Made by a program: the position numbers and the translations under genes. A stretch of DNA of 64,000 nt from Zavarzinella formosa DSM 19928 (lineage in GTDB: Bacteria; Planctomycetota; Planctomycetia; Gemmatales; Gemmataceae): positions 1,414,335-1,478,334 of the forward strand of contig NZ_JH636439.1 of the NCBI RefSeq assembly GCF_000255705.1, written 5' to 3'. The notes beneath the pieces were generated by a model. It saw nothing but the letters and a program-made list of their open reading frames with translations. It was not told where the DNA came from and ran no database searches. Below are positions 20,416 to 29,041 of the stretch, piece by piece (positions within the stretch are counted from its first letter, which is position 1; each line of letters starts with the position of its first letter).

Positions 20416-21885
20416 TCATACCGGCTGACGACGGCTTGAGAGGCCGCTGATGGCGAAGGCAACCATCGTCGTCCCCATGATTGGCCAGAATCCGGGAATC
20501 AAACGAAGCGTCCAAGGACCCACCCACCACATGAAGACCGCGAGGAGTATCCCCCCGATGGTCAGGATTTTTAACTCTCGCAGATGTTCTGGGCGCCAGG
20601 TCAAAAAGTCGCCGATGATGAGATAGCCCACCGCCAGAAACGGCACAAACCATCGAACGGAACAGCACGCCCCGCCGTGGTTCTTGGAGAGGATCGCATA
20701 ACTCAGGTAGCCCAACCCGGCGAAGACCAGCCCGGCCGCTTGTTCGGCCGTCAGCGTTCGCCGCCAAATCATGCGGGGCACACAAAAGACGGCAAGCATC
20801 AACGGCAGGTTGTGCGTGAGGAATCCCTGTTTGCCGAACAGGAGATCGACGAGATACAACGCGAACCGTTGCGGCGTGTGCCGCCAGAACCCCGTGATGG
20901 TTGTTTCAGTGAAAGGACTGCCGGGGTAGTTGAAATATTCCGGCACCGCGTTCGCCGGTGTGATCCATTTGCCGCCGATCTCATGATTCAACACATGATG
21001 AGCAGTCACCCAAGGAAGAGTGGCCATCACGAACAATAGGGTTGGATGCCATCGGCGAACACGGTAGACCACCCAGCCGAAGACCGCGAGGGCAAGGCCC
21101 GGTGCAAGTCCCGGATCAAGGTTGTAACCCAAGCCGCCGAGTGTGCCAAGCACGAGCAACTTGCCGATGACCCGGCCATTGGTTGCGACAGCCCGGCGAA
21201 TGCGCTCCATTTGCAGGATGATCGCCGACATCACCCCCAGGTACATTTCGTGGGAGTTCACATACTCGATGTAAGGGATGGCAATCGAGCCGAGTGAGAA
21301 GCCCAAAAGCAGAGTCAGCCGGATTGGCCGCGGCCATCCCCGCAATCGGGCGAGAATGGCCCAACACCACACAGCCACGGCATAAGCGAGTCCGCTGGTG
21401 AAAACTGTCATCCAGTAAACGACAATGTCGGGGCGTTCCGCAAAACTCGGTCCTCCCGCCAGTCGCCAAAGACGATATTCCCCCGCGAGGAGAATCGAAA
21501 CAACCGGTGGTTTGTCCGAGTAAAAATGTCCGGCGATGAACAGTTTGTCCAATGTCCCGTACCGAAGCAAAAGAGGATCGGTCGGATTGAAGGGCGGGGT
21601 GCCTTGATCGATCAATTCCTCTGGCACGCGGACAAACACCGATTCGTCGATGGCAAAAGTGCCCCGGTCACCGAGCGATTCGATGGCCGCCAGCCGGGAA
21701 CCATCGTTCCAACTTCCCGCGTAAGGCTTGGCGCTGACGAGGGCCAAGACCATCGGGACAATAAAAATCAACAGCCGGACCCACCAAGGATCGGCCGGTT
21801 CGTTCGTCGGGGAATCAACGTTCACGCCGGAAACATTAACGGCGGGCGGGGATTTCGCCAACGGCAATTCAAACCCCTCTTGCAT
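20416..21885 (-). CDS. polytopic membrane protein, GT-C glycosyltransferase-like
   Basis: 489 residues with about 10-11 TM helices after a 35-residue Pro-rich cytoplasmic N-terminus. The first periplasmic loop has acidic residues after TM1 (GSWNDGSRLAAIESLGDRG) and GHFYSDKPPVVSILLAGEY, resembling the D-x-D/substrate loops of ArnT/PMT-type lipid-linked sugar transferases. No exact family recognised, so the transferase role is inferred from topology and loop pattern. First gene of a two-gene unit with the deacetylase-fold enzyme and divergent from the DUF1573 gene. Confidence 0.75.
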   Translation of the reverse strand: MQEGFELPLAKSPPAVNVSGVNVDSPTNEPADPWWVRLLIFIVPMVLALVSAKPYAGSWNDGSRLAAIESLGDRGTFAIDESVFVRVPEELIDQGTPPFNPTDPLLLRYGTLDKLFIAGHFYSDKPPVVSILLAGEYRLWRLAGGPSFAERPDIVVYWMTVFTSGLAYAVAVWCWAILARLRGWPRPIRLTLLLGFSLGSIAIPYIEYVNSHEMYLGVMSAIILQMERIRRAVATNGRVIGKLLVLGTLGGLGYNLDPGLAPGLALAVFGWVVYRVRRWHPTLLFVMATLPWVTAHHVLNHEIGGKWITPANAVPEYFNYPGSPFTETTITGFWRHTPQRFALYLVDLLFGKQGFLTHNLPLMLAVFCVPRMIWRRTLTAEQAAGLVFAGLGYLSYAILSKNHGGACCSVRWFVPFLAVGYLIIGDFLTWRPEHLRELKILTIGGILLAVFMWWVGPWTLRLIPGFWPIMGTTMVAFAISGLSSRRQPV

Positions 21886-21914
21886 CGAATGCGGAACGGC
21901 GGTATCCCCGAGAA

Positions 21915-22877
21915 ATGAACGGAATTCTCCTTCTCTTGATGGCCATCCTGCCGGGCGCTGATTCGTCGCTGTTGCGTGCGGATACGTCGCAGGCGAGCGT
22001 TGGAGAAGTGACGGCCAACAAGCCGCTGGTTCATGTGTTTCATTTGGAGAACACCGGAACCAAGCCGCTCACCATCGTGGATGTCCGGCGAACGTGTGCC
22101 TGCGCAAAATATGATCTCGGCGAGAAGTCTCTGGCTCCCGGTCAGAAAACCGCCTTGCGGGTAAATTTCAACCTGCTGACACAACCGGAAGGTCCCGGCC
22201 AGTGGAATGTGGGCGTTGTTTATGCCGTCGAAGGTCGTGAGGAAAAAGCAGAACTAGCGTTGTCCGTCAGCGCGAAAGTGAAAAAGGATGTTTGGGTCGA
22301 GCCAGTTTCGTTGGTGATGATCGGCGAAAAAGACTTGAGCGGCCTCGTGACCGTGTTTGACCGGCGGGGCAAAGCGTTGACTGTCACCGGGGCGAGGCTG
22401 GGAGTCGATCAGGTGACGTCCAAAGTCGATCCGGCGAATGTTAAAGATGTTGTGAAACATCAGGCAATCCGGTTGACAGTGGGAGAAAACTTGCCGGTCG
22501 GATCGTATGTTGACGAACTGGCCATCGACACGGATGATCCGGAATATCGGGAAATCCGCATTCCGGTGCGAATCGTCAAAAAAGCCCCGGTTGATGCGAT
22601 CCAAGCCGTTCCCGCGAGCGTCATGCTCCGGGGGATTGGCGCCAGTAAATTGGCGACATTGCGGGACCGAGAAGACCGGGAGATTGATCTCGAATCCGTC
22701 TCGGCCAGCGAGAAATTCCTGAGTGTCAAATGGGCCAGGGGACCGGGCAACGACGCCACGGTTCGGATCACTCTCAACGGGCAACCCGAACAGGTCACCG
22801 GCACGGCCACGGTGATCGTCAAAACGAAACTGCCGGCGGCCCGCGCGATCAGCATCTTGGTGGAGTGGAGCAAATGA
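21915..22877 (+). CDS. exported DUF1573 domain protein
   Basis: 320 residues with an N-terminal signal (MNGILLLLMAILPGADSSLL). The DUF1573 hallmark is clear: FHLENTGTKPLTIVDVRRTC followed by ACAKYDLGEKSLAPGQKTALRVNF, an Ig-like/ASPM-SPD-2-Hydin-related fold. At least two further beta domains follow, each ending in repeats of the KVKKDVWVEP and RIVKKAPVDA type. Likely a periplasmic or surface protein with a structural or binding role. Its stop overlaps the next start (ATGA at 22874), which ties it to the small membrane protein. Confidence 0.9.
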   Translation: MNGILLLLMAILPGADSSLLRADTSQASVGEVTANKPLVHVFHLENTGTKPLTIVDVRRTCACAKYDLGEKSLAPGQKTALRVNFNLLTQPEGPGQWNVGVVYAVEGREEKAELALSVSAKVKKDVWVEPVSLVMIGEKDLSGLVTVFDRRGKALTVTGARLGVDQVTSKVDPANVKDVVKHQAIRLTVGENLPVGSYVDELAIDTDDPEYREIRIPVRIVKKAPVDAIQAVPASVMLRGIGASKLATLRDREDREIDLESVSASEKFLSVKWARGPGNDATVRITLNGQPEQVTGTATVIVKTKLPAARAISILVEWSK

Positions 22878-23068
22878 ACACGAATCTTCCTGCGGAACCC
22901 CCGGCCGACGATCCGGTGAACGATCCGATCCCCCGTTACACGGCCAGCGACACGCCAGTGACGAAGCTTACCCGCTGGGCTTTCCAGATTTGGGTGATTT
23001 GCTTCTTGTTTACGCTTGTCTTCACGCTCATGATTTACCTGATCGACAAATTTCGAGGCACTCCCTGA
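22874..23068 (+). CDS. 64-residue single-pass membrane protein
   Basis: Small protein of unknown function, translated by ATGA coupling from the DUF1573 gene. Residues 1-33 are Pro/Asp-rich and polar; residues about 35-57 form one TM helix (FQIWVICFLFTLVFTLMIYL) followed by a short basic end (DKFRGTP). The positive end suggests N-out, C-in. It lies 48 bases before the DUF5685-like gene. No family recognised; the coupling and clean TM make it a real gene. Confidence 0.75.
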   Translation: MNTNLPAEPPADDPVNDPIPRYTASDTPVTKLTRWAFQIWVICFLFTLVFTLMIYLIDKFRGTP

Positions 23069-23116
23069 TTCGCCTCCCGACCAAGCGGGAGCGGGCGTCC
23101 GGTACCGGGGTCATTC

Positions 23117-24280
23117 ATGTTCGGATTTCTCAACCCTCGTCCCCACACGCCGGACTATCGGCGAGCCTACGCCCGGCTTTGCCAGCATCAGCGGGTGAAC
23201 TTCGGCGTCCGCTCGTTGCCTTTTCACAGTTACGAAGCCGTTTTTCTCTATCAACTCGCGGCTGATCTCGAAGCCTTCCCGGCTTCGGTGATGCCGCATG
23301 TGAAATGCTGTCGGCTGGCAAAGCCCGCGAACATTCACCGGGATGCAGATGCCGCCATCGGCCGGTTCTGCGGCGGCGTCGGCGTTCTGCTCGCCTCAAT
23401 CAAACTGGATGACGATGTCCAAGACGCCCAAGGATTTCTAACCCGACTTTCCCGCAAAGCAATTGCGTGGGTATTGCGGTGGAAGATCCGTTCAGCCCGG
23501 AAGATGTTCACGGATTTGGATTTTCGCTTCAACGCCAACGTGCGGCAACTCATCGCCGATCATCATCGGCTGGAGCATTCCGGCGAATCACCCCCCCTTG
23601 CTGACTACACAGAACCGACGGCCAACGCCTTCGGCTATGTTTTTGGCCAGATGGCCAAGATTGGCGGTCTCCACGCCCAAGAACAAGTGCTGACAACCGT
23701 GGGCCGCCATGTCGGGGCCGCGTTGATCGCTTTTGATTGTGCCGTGGATTGGAAGCGGGATCGCCGACGGGGGGAATTCAATCCGTTAGCGGATGAAGAA
23801 GCCGTTCATGAGGCGATGGTGTATTGCTTGGATCGGCTCCATCGGGCCGAAGTTTTCATCCGCACATCGGTGAGCGAAAACGCACGCTCGGCAATCACTC
23901 TGGCTCGCGTTCAGCAACGTCTTTTGCAGCTCGATCCAATGGCCCAGGGACGGACCTGCCCGACTCCGGCGGCCCGGAAACCCAGCCGGATCATGCTTCC
24001 AGTGCTTGCTTCTTCGGGTTCGCCAACAGAGCCGGATCCGGCGGGCCCTATTGATCCGAACGCCACTCCAGTGGTCGATGGCATCCCTCCGGAACTGCCG
24101 GGCGGCGTGGATAAGGTGAATCAGAAAAAGGGTGGCGGGTCGAGTTGTTGCGGCAATCCGACTTGCGACGGTTGTTGTGATATGTGTTATTGCGGGGCGT
24201 TGGGCGCGGACTGCTGCTCGGGAATCGATGGTGCCGGTGCTTGTTGTGCCATTGCTGAATGCGGCGATTGTTCATGTTGA
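23117..24280 (+). CDS. DUF5685-like protein with cysteine-rich C-terminal tail
   Basis: 387 residues of unknown function. The start MFGFLNPRPHTPDYRRAYARL and the following CCRLAKP and LDDDVQDAQ segments match the DUF5685 pattern (MFGYV..P, an acidic helix region reminiscent of isoprenoid-synthase folds). Residues about 25-290 are helical. A Pro/Asp-rich linker leads to a tail (24126-24277) with 14 cysteines in about 45 residues, many as CC pairs (SSCCGNPTCDGCCDMCYCG), suited to metal binding or disulfides. Last gene of a DUF1573-small TM-DUF5685 unit. Family assignment is from memory of the motif. Confidence 0.75.
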   Translation: MFGFLNPRPHTPDYRRAYARLCQHQRVNFGVRSLPFHSYEAVFLYQLAADLEAFPASVMPHVKCCRLAKPANIHRDADAAIGRFCGGVGVLLASIKLDDDVQDAQGFLTRLSRKAIAWVLRWKIRSARKMFTDLDFRFNANVRQLIADHHRLEHSGESPPLADYTEPTANAFGYVFGQMAKIGGLHAQEQVLTTVGRHVGAALIAFDCAVDWKRDRRRGEFNPLADEEAVHEAMVYCLDRLHRAEVFIRTSVSENARSAITLARVQQRLLQLDPMAQGRTCPTPAARKPSRIMLPVLASSGSPTEPDPAGPIDPNATPVVDGIPPELPGGVDKVNQKKGGGSSCCGNPTCDGCCDMCYCGALGADCCSGIDGAGACCAIAECGDCSC

Positions 24281-24284
24281 GCGA

Positions 24285-24309
24285 CGGCATTCCCATGCGT
24301 GGAATGCCG
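24285..24309. terminator. hairpin between convergent genes
   Basis: Perfect 9-base stem CGGCATTCC/GGAATGCCG with a 7-base loop, five bases after the DUF5685-like stop and 72 before the end of the convergent glycine-zipper gene. There is no T-run on either side, so its terminator role is inferred from position. Confidence 0.45.
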
Positions 24310-24381
24310 ATTGCCGAAACGCCGACGCGATCCGCAGAAATTGAACCGCGTCGAAAAGTTGGGTTTCATTTTCCCGAGAGA

Positions 24382-24948
24382 CTACATCGGTGTGAACATA
24401 TTCGCCGCTTCGGCCGCCCGTTCGCGAGCTTTTCTTAACTCACATGTCCGTTCATAGGAATCCTTCACGGCATCTCGGGCGTGGGTCCATTCCATCGCTC
24501 CGATTCGGTGGTCTCGTTCCCACTTGTCGCGAAGGTCTTCTTCCAGTTCGCCGAAGGTCTTTCCGGCGTTTCGGGCTTCGGCTTCGGCACCGTAGTTATA
24601 AGCAGGAACGTAGGTTTCAAAAGTCTCCCCGCTCATCACATAGTGCTTTCCGGCGAATGAGTCGCGGAGCCAGTTGTCCTCGGTGGTCGGGTCGATCAAC
24701 TCGCCGACGCCTTTGCCCGCGTACCCCCCGGCGACGGCCCCGGCAACCGTTCCCACAATGGCCCCCACGGGACCACCCACCAACCCGATGGCCAACCCGG
24801 TGGCGGCTCCGCCAATGGCGGCCCCGATGCCTGTTTCGAGTGGGTGTGACCCCGGCGCATTCGTAATTGGATCAGCATTGCGGTGTCCGGATGTCGGCAG
24901 ATCGGCCGTCGATTCCAATTCTTTGCGCTGATTATTTTCGGGAGGCAT
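24382..24948 (-). CDS. glycine-zipper domain protein
   Basis: 188 residues with no signal peptide. A polar N-terminus is followed by a glycine-zipper segment (residues about 40-85; repeated G-x3-G in GAAIGGAATGLAIGLVGGPV and VAGAVAGGYAGKG), which packs tight membrane helices or oligomers. The remaining 100 residues are charged and helical, with conserved-looking aromatic positions (HYVMSGETFETYVPAYNYG). Known glycine-zipper proteins include envelope lipoproteins and toxins' membrane parts, but this one has no recognised partner. Single gene. Confidence 0.8.
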   Translation of the reverse strand: MPPENNQRKELESTADLPTSGHRNADPITNAPGSHPLETGIGAAIGGAATGLAIGLVGGPVGAIVGTVAGAVAGGYAGKGVGELIDPTTEDNWLRDSFAGKHYVMSGETFETYVPAYNYGAEAEARNAGKTFGELEEDLRDKWERDHRIGAMEWTHARDAVKDSYERTCELRKARERAAEAANMFTPM

Positions 24949-25606
24949 GGCTTGTTCTCACTGCGTGTTCCGGGAGATTGCTACCACTCACAAAGCCGCA
25001 AACGAGATGCCGTTGGGTTGGAGAAATGATTGATTGTGCCTCATACGTTACTCATGAGGATGGAAATTCGTTTTGTGTTCAAAAAACTCAAACGGGCCAG
25101 AATTTTCTTGTGAGCAACAGGCTACAGGGCTTGGGATTTCACGATTTCAAAACCGGTCAAAATGCGACCCAAAAGTGACCTGAAAAGATGAAAAACAGTC
25201 GTCCGGCGACCATTTTTGGACAGTTGGACACCCACCCAAGTGGTCAAAAACAGTGGGCCAACTGAACACTATTTTTCAAAACCCCCGGTAAATCGACACG
25301 TCGCCTGATGATTTTGGAGTAATCCGGGGCGATTATGGGCCGATTCCAATGGCCTATAATGACCGCTCGATGTTGATTTCCGGAGGGTTGAAAGTAGCCA
25401 CATGGCCCAAATGGTGTTTTGGCCCAGACTTGGAAAACGGCGACGGGTTCTTTTTCGGCGGCCTGACGTATAAGCCGAAAATGCAGACGGGAGAGATGTC
25501 GAAAGGCGGGTTTCAAATCGGATTTTCTTCCGGATCCTGATGCGAGAAGGCCGCTACCATCTGTATGGTTGAAATATCATCAGGCAACAATCGGAGCCGG
25601 GCGTCC
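24949..25606. other. 658-base region without a confident gene; possible small RNA terminator
   Basis: Lower G+C than neighbours. It holds an imperfect hairpin: CAGTTGG (25221-25227) with CCAACTG (25258-25264) and inside it CCCAC with GTGGG, followed nine bases later by TTTTT (25273-25277), so a plus-strand transcript could end here although no plus-strand gene precedes it. A 63-codon plus frame (25349-25540) has no ribosome site at its first ATG and was not called. Confidence 0.4.
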
Positions 25607-26413
25607 ATGTTTTACGAAGCCATCGATCATCTTTGTTATGCACCGGCTGATCCGCAACTTGCATTGAAGGCTGTCAGCCAAATTGGTTGGAACATCGTTC
25701 CTTGGCGTGGGGGCTGGGCATTGTCCTTCGGATCGGCCAAGAACCTTTTCCAAATCTGGGTGCAGTCCGAATCGACCGCCCCGCCGGGGGTGTTGGAATT
25801 TGGCATCCGGGTGACTGATCTGGCCAAAGTGGTCGATCAGCTTCAGAAGAAAGGACTCTCGGCACAAATCATTCCGTGGCGAAACGATCAGGGACATCCC
25901 GTTGCGGAAATGGCGATGTTGTCAACGCTCAAGACAGCAGGAGTCCATCTTCGACTGATCGAATGGAAGGATTCTACAAAGGATCGTCATCAGGCCATTG
26001 CCGGCATGGGCGGGTTTGGCAACAAGTTTCCGGCCAAACGACTCGACCATTTGGCGGTCATCACACATGATTTGGTGACGAAGAGCGAATTTTGGGAAAA
26101 CGTCCTCGGCATTCCCCGGCATGGTGAAATCCGCACGCCCAGCATGTTGATCCGCCAATATCGGATTGGGGATGCGATCATCGAACTCCTTGGCCCGGTC
26201 GACGACCAAAGCCCCCTCATGAAGCGGACACCGGGACCGGCCCCGATGATGTCGTTGGAAGTCCCTGATCTTGAGTCTTCCGTGAAGTCCGCGTTGGCAG
26301 CCGGTTTCTCCGCCCCGGCGGCGGCTGACGGCGTCCTGCCGATGACGCGGACTTCGACGATTCCCTTCAGTGAGACCGGCGGGCTGAACTGGCAGTTGCT
26401 TCAGTACGTTTGA
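25607..26413 (+). CDS. VOC superfamily (glyoxalase-like) protein
   Basis: 268 residues from ATG 25607 (MFYEAIDHLCYAPADPQLA). Two vicinal-oxygen-chelate modules in tandem: the first (residues 1-115) begins AIDHLCYAPADP, the second (about 140-268) begins RLDHLAVITHDLVTKSEFW and contains the paired beta-alpha-beta pattern ending TGGLNWQLLQ. His in each DHL turn and acidic residues late in each module could bind a divalent metal. Substrate unknown; it could be a lyase, dioxygenase or resistance protein. The upstream ATG at 25565 is possible but adds a non-family extension. Confidence 0.85.
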   Translation: MFYEAIDHLCYAPADPQLALKAVSQIGWNIVPWRGGWALSFGSAKNLFQIWVQSESTAPPGVLEFGIRVTDLAKVVDQLQKKGLSAQIIPWRNDQGHPVAEMAMLSTLKTAGVHLRLIEWKDSTKDRHQAIAGMGGFGNKFPAKRLDHLAVITHDLVTKSEFWENVLGIPRHGEIRTPSMLIRQYRIGDAIIELLGPVDDQSPLMKRTPGPAPMMSLEVPDLESSVKSALAAGFSAPAAADGVLPMTRTSTIPFSETGGLNWQLLQYV

Positions 26414-26624
26414 TCCCCGCACATTCCGCACACGCCGAACGAACCGGGTGACTGGCGAATTTTATCGGACGGTTTTGCCGTTCACGCCGGTCACGCCAGA
26501 GTCAGCCTCTGTCCTTTCGCTGATTTCCAAGCCCGTTGATTTGCGACTCCCCGCTCGCGCGGCAAGCCTTCCCCGAGACATTGTGCTCGTTAGGATGCGC
26601 CCCTGCGCGAAGGAGTGTGATCGC

Positions 26625-27914
26625 ATGTATAGCCTCGTGATGATGGCCGCCATGACGGCGGCCCCGGACGTGCCGCAGGACTTTCTGTGCCACGTCAATC
26701 CCTCCCGCTATGGCGGGGGCTACTTTAGCAAACACTGTTTTTACGATTGCTGTCTGCCCGCCCGTTATGGCTGGGTAAATTGCTGGAACAAAGGCTTCGG
26801 GTATTATCCCGGCGGGGCTCGCTCGTTCTGCGGCAGTTGCGCGACCGCCTCTTATGGCCATTTCTATAGCCCCACCTGTTGTGGTTGTGGACCCAGCTAT
26901 GGGGCCGGTTGCGGTTCCGGCTATGGGGCCAGTTGCGGAAGCGGCGGTTGCGGAAACGGGTATGGTTTTGGCGGCGGGAAAGCGAGTTGCTTCTCCATCC
27001 ATGGTCTCAACGATTGGGGTATTGGATGCACGCCTGCCTATTGGACCAACGTGGCCGGTTGTCGGCCGTGTGTCACCGCCCCGCCTTACGCTTACTACAC
27101 CCAGCGGAATCCCTGCTGCACCTACGGGCACTTCGCTTTTGACAGCGGCTTGATCGGCCATTCGTCGGGTGTCGGATATGCCGGTTTTGGCGCGTATGGT
27201 AACTACGGTTTCTACGGGGCCGTTCCTGTTCAACATCCCCCGACGCTGGCGGACATCCCCCGGTATCAGCCGCAAGACTTCATGCCTTACGAACCGCGTC
27301 CGTATGCCCCGCAACGGGAGTACGTGGCCCCCGGCTATGTTCCCTCTCCGTTGAACAGCGTTCCCGGCGCCGCGATGCCGGAAGCCCCCAAGGCTCCGGC
27401 GGGGCCGGGCATTTTCCCGCCTCCCATGTCTGATCGGACGGATGTTCCTCCGATTGGAACCCCCGGTGTCACGCCGATGGTGCCGTTTAATCCTCCGGTG
27501 GCGCCGGGATTGAACACCCCGGAAATACCCAAGCCGCCGACGAACATTCCTCTCATCAAACCGTTCGATGACAAGAAGGAAGAACCCGCTCCGAAAAAGG
27601 AAGGCATCAAGACGCTCGGCGTCAACCCGATGGCCGCCACGGTGGTGTTGAATGTCCCGGCCGGGGCCAAGGTGTTTGTCGAAGGGGTTCAACTGAAAAG
27701 CGACGCGGCCGAGCGGATTTTCCGCACGCCCGCCCTCGCGCCGGGCCAAGAGTATTCGTACACGGTGAAGGCCGTCGTCATTGAAGATGGCCGTGAGCAT
27801 GAGGAAGCGATGCAAGTATTGGTGATTCCCGGTGAAACGACGAAGGCGAGCTTCGAGAAACTGCTCGCTCGCTTCGGCCCGACACCGGCCATCGCCCAAA
27901 CTGGTGGAAAGTGA
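26625..27914 (+). CDS. Cys/Gly/Tyr-rich surface-type protein with TIGR03000-like domain
   Basis: 429 residues from ATG 26625, chosen for AAGGAG 9 bases upstream. Residues 1-220 are rich in Cys, Gly, Tyr and Ser (for example YGAGCGSGYGASCGSGGCG), residues about 220-345 are Pro-rich, and residues about 350-420 are a TIGR03000-like planctomycete domain (VVLNVPAGAKVFVEGVQLKS ... RIFRTPALAPGQEYSYTVKA). The composition suggests a disulfide-linked outer layer or matrix protein, but no clear signal peptide is present beyond a short hydrophobic start. A large hairpin follows at 27964. Confidence 0.85.
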   Translation: MYSLVMMAAMTAAPDVPQDFLCHVNPSRYGGGYFSKHCFYDCCLPARYGWVNCWNKGFGYYPGGARSFCGSCATASYGHFYSPTCCGCGPSYGAGCGSGYGASCGSGGCGNGYGFGGGKASCFSIHGLNDWGIGCTPAYWTNVAGCRPCVTAPPYAYYTQRNPCCTYGHFAFDSGLIGHSSGVGYAGFGAYGNYGFYGAVPVQHPPTLADIPRYQPQDFMPYEPRPYAPQREYVAPGYVPSPLNSVPGAAMPEAPKAPAGPGIFPPPMSDRTDVPPIGTPGVTPMVPFNPPVAPGLNTPEIPKPPTNIPLIKPFDDKKEEPAPKKEGIKTLGVNPMAATVVLNVPAGAKVFVEGVQLKSDAAERIFRTPALAPGQEYSYTVKAVVIEDGREHEEAMQVLVIPGETTKASFEKLLARFGPTPAIAQTGGK

Positions 27915-27963
27915 AAAAATATGGCGACCGTTAGGTCGTCGTCATCTGGCTTTTCAATCAGCC

Positions 27964-28030
27964 ACCGTCATTCCGCTGACGGCATGTTCAACCATCACGA
28001 GGTTGAACATGCCGTCAGCGGAATGACGGT
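27964..28030 (+). terminator. 30-bp perfect hairpin after the surface-type protein gene
   Basis: Left arm 27964-27993 and right arm 28001-28030 are exact reverse complements, leaving a 7-base loop. It starts 49 bases after the stop of the upstream gene and is followed by GTTTTGTGCTTTC, a weak T-rich run. Termination is the simplest role. The perfect match over 30 bases is longer than needed for a terminator and could also be a mobile palindromic element or a processing site. Confidence 0.6.
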
Positions 28031-28221
28031 TTTGTGCTTTCATGGTCACCCAAGCGACATTCTCATCTCTGCTGCGTTAATTCATCTGGCCGACAATTCG
28101 CGTGCAAAGTGTCAAACCTGCGATCATATGATTGTTGGAAGATTGTTGATTCAAATTGAGAAAAGGCGATGGCGAAAGCGAACTGGGGACAGACAGCACA
28201 CAGGGAGGGGATATAAAAAGG

Positions 28222-28272
28222 CGTCGGGGAGGTCGGGGGTCGTCTCGCGAGACGATCTCCGACCCCCCGACG
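28222..28272 (-). terminator. rho-independent terminator of the 34-residue ORF
   Basis: On the minus strand a strong, slightly imperfect G+C-rich stem (arms GTCGGGGGGTCGGAGATCG-type and its complement, centred on CTCGCGAG near 28247) is followed directly by GCCTTTTTATA. It lies about 22 bases after the stop of the small membrane protein gene at 28294, the classic geometry for intrinsic termination. Confidence 0.75.
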
Positions 28273-28293
28273 ATATTTCAATCTGACCAGACT

Positions 28294-28398
28294 TTAATCG
28301 TCGGACTGCTTCTTGCGAACATAAATCAGCACGCCCACCAAGCCGATGAGCAGGACCGCCATGAGCCCCATTCCAGGCCAACTGTAAATAAAGTCCAT
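28294..28398 (-). CDS. 34-residue single-pass membrane protein
   Basis: Small gene with a complete expression signature: AGGGGAG ribosome site 7 bases before ATG 28398, a 35-codon frame, and an intrinsic terminator 22 bases after the stop. The product begins MDFIYSWPGMGLMAVLLIGL and ends with VGVLIYVRKKQSDD: one TM helix (residues about 10-27) with a basic RKK stop-transfer and an acidic end, so N-out, C-in. No family recognised; small proteins of this kind often modulate a membrane complex. It stands alone, 287 bases from the next gene. Confidence 0.65.
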   Translation of the reverse strand: MDFIYSWPGMGLMAVLLIGLVGVLIYVRKKQSDD

Positions 28399-28685
28399 CA
28401 GACATCTCCCCTAAGTGGTCACTTGATGACCGAGTATGGATTGCTTCCAGAACTGGCCGTTCCGCACCCGACAATGCGGATTACGCTTGAAAATCGGTCG
28501 GAATGCCAAGGAAGTTTGCATCGTTCTAGCAAGCCCGCAAGGCGAATGCAAGCATGGAGTTAACTGTCCGCCTAAAATCTTCATGTTCAGGATTACGGCA
28601 ATTCGGAAGGGTGGAAAATTCGGCTTGCCTGGTCGTCGGTGATCTGGTATCGCACGGGGCAACGTAAGAACTCCCGAGGAGTCGG

Positions 28686-29003
28686 ATGGACGCCGGCCCG
28701 TTGATCGAACGCATCCTTAATGACGAGGGGCTGACCGGCGACCTGTTGGAAGCCGAGGCCGAGATGCTGAACACTTGGTTGATCGGCCGCGCCAAGAGCG
28801 TGGCCCGATCAGCAAGAACGATGGCCGAGGCCAAACGCCAGCTTGAAACGATTTGCCGAAAGGCGATGGGCATCGGCAAGGTCATGGCCGCGTGGCGGGA
28901 GCATGGCGATGCCGCCGGTGTCGCCACGAGCAACGGCTTGAAATGGAAGCCCGGCCGGGATGGCACGGAAACACTGACGGGCTTGCTGGGGCAAGTGGAA
29001 TAA
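28686..29003 (+). CDS. small helical protein of unknown function
   Basis: 105 residues, ATG 28686 with GAGGAG five bases upstream. Almost all helix-forming residues with a charged, Ala-rich middle (AKSVARSARTMAEAKRQLET) and a C-terminal Gly/Lys turn (WKPGRDGTETLTGLLG). No Cys pair, TM segment or signal is seen. Resembles short DNA- or protein-binding helical bundles but no family is recognised. It precedes the phospholipase-D-fold gene by 38 bases on the same strand, so the two are likely cotranscribed. Confidence 0.7.
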   Translation: MDAGPLIERILNDEGLTGDLLEAEAEMLNTWLIGRAKSVARSARTMAEAKRQLETICRKAMGIGKVMAAWREHGDAAGVATSNGLKWKPGRDGTETLTGLLGQVE

Positions 29004-29041
29004 GGCGGGCTTGCCGCCGGACAACAGGATGGAATCTAATC

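Noticed and set aside
25349-25540. 63-codon plus-strand frame
   Set aside because: No ribosome site at the first ATG and no recognisable pattern; kept as part of a gene-free region.
26502-27899. 465-codon minus-strand frame
   Set aside because: Antisense to the Cys/Gly/Tyr-rich gene, which has a ribosome site and a TIGR03000-like domain.
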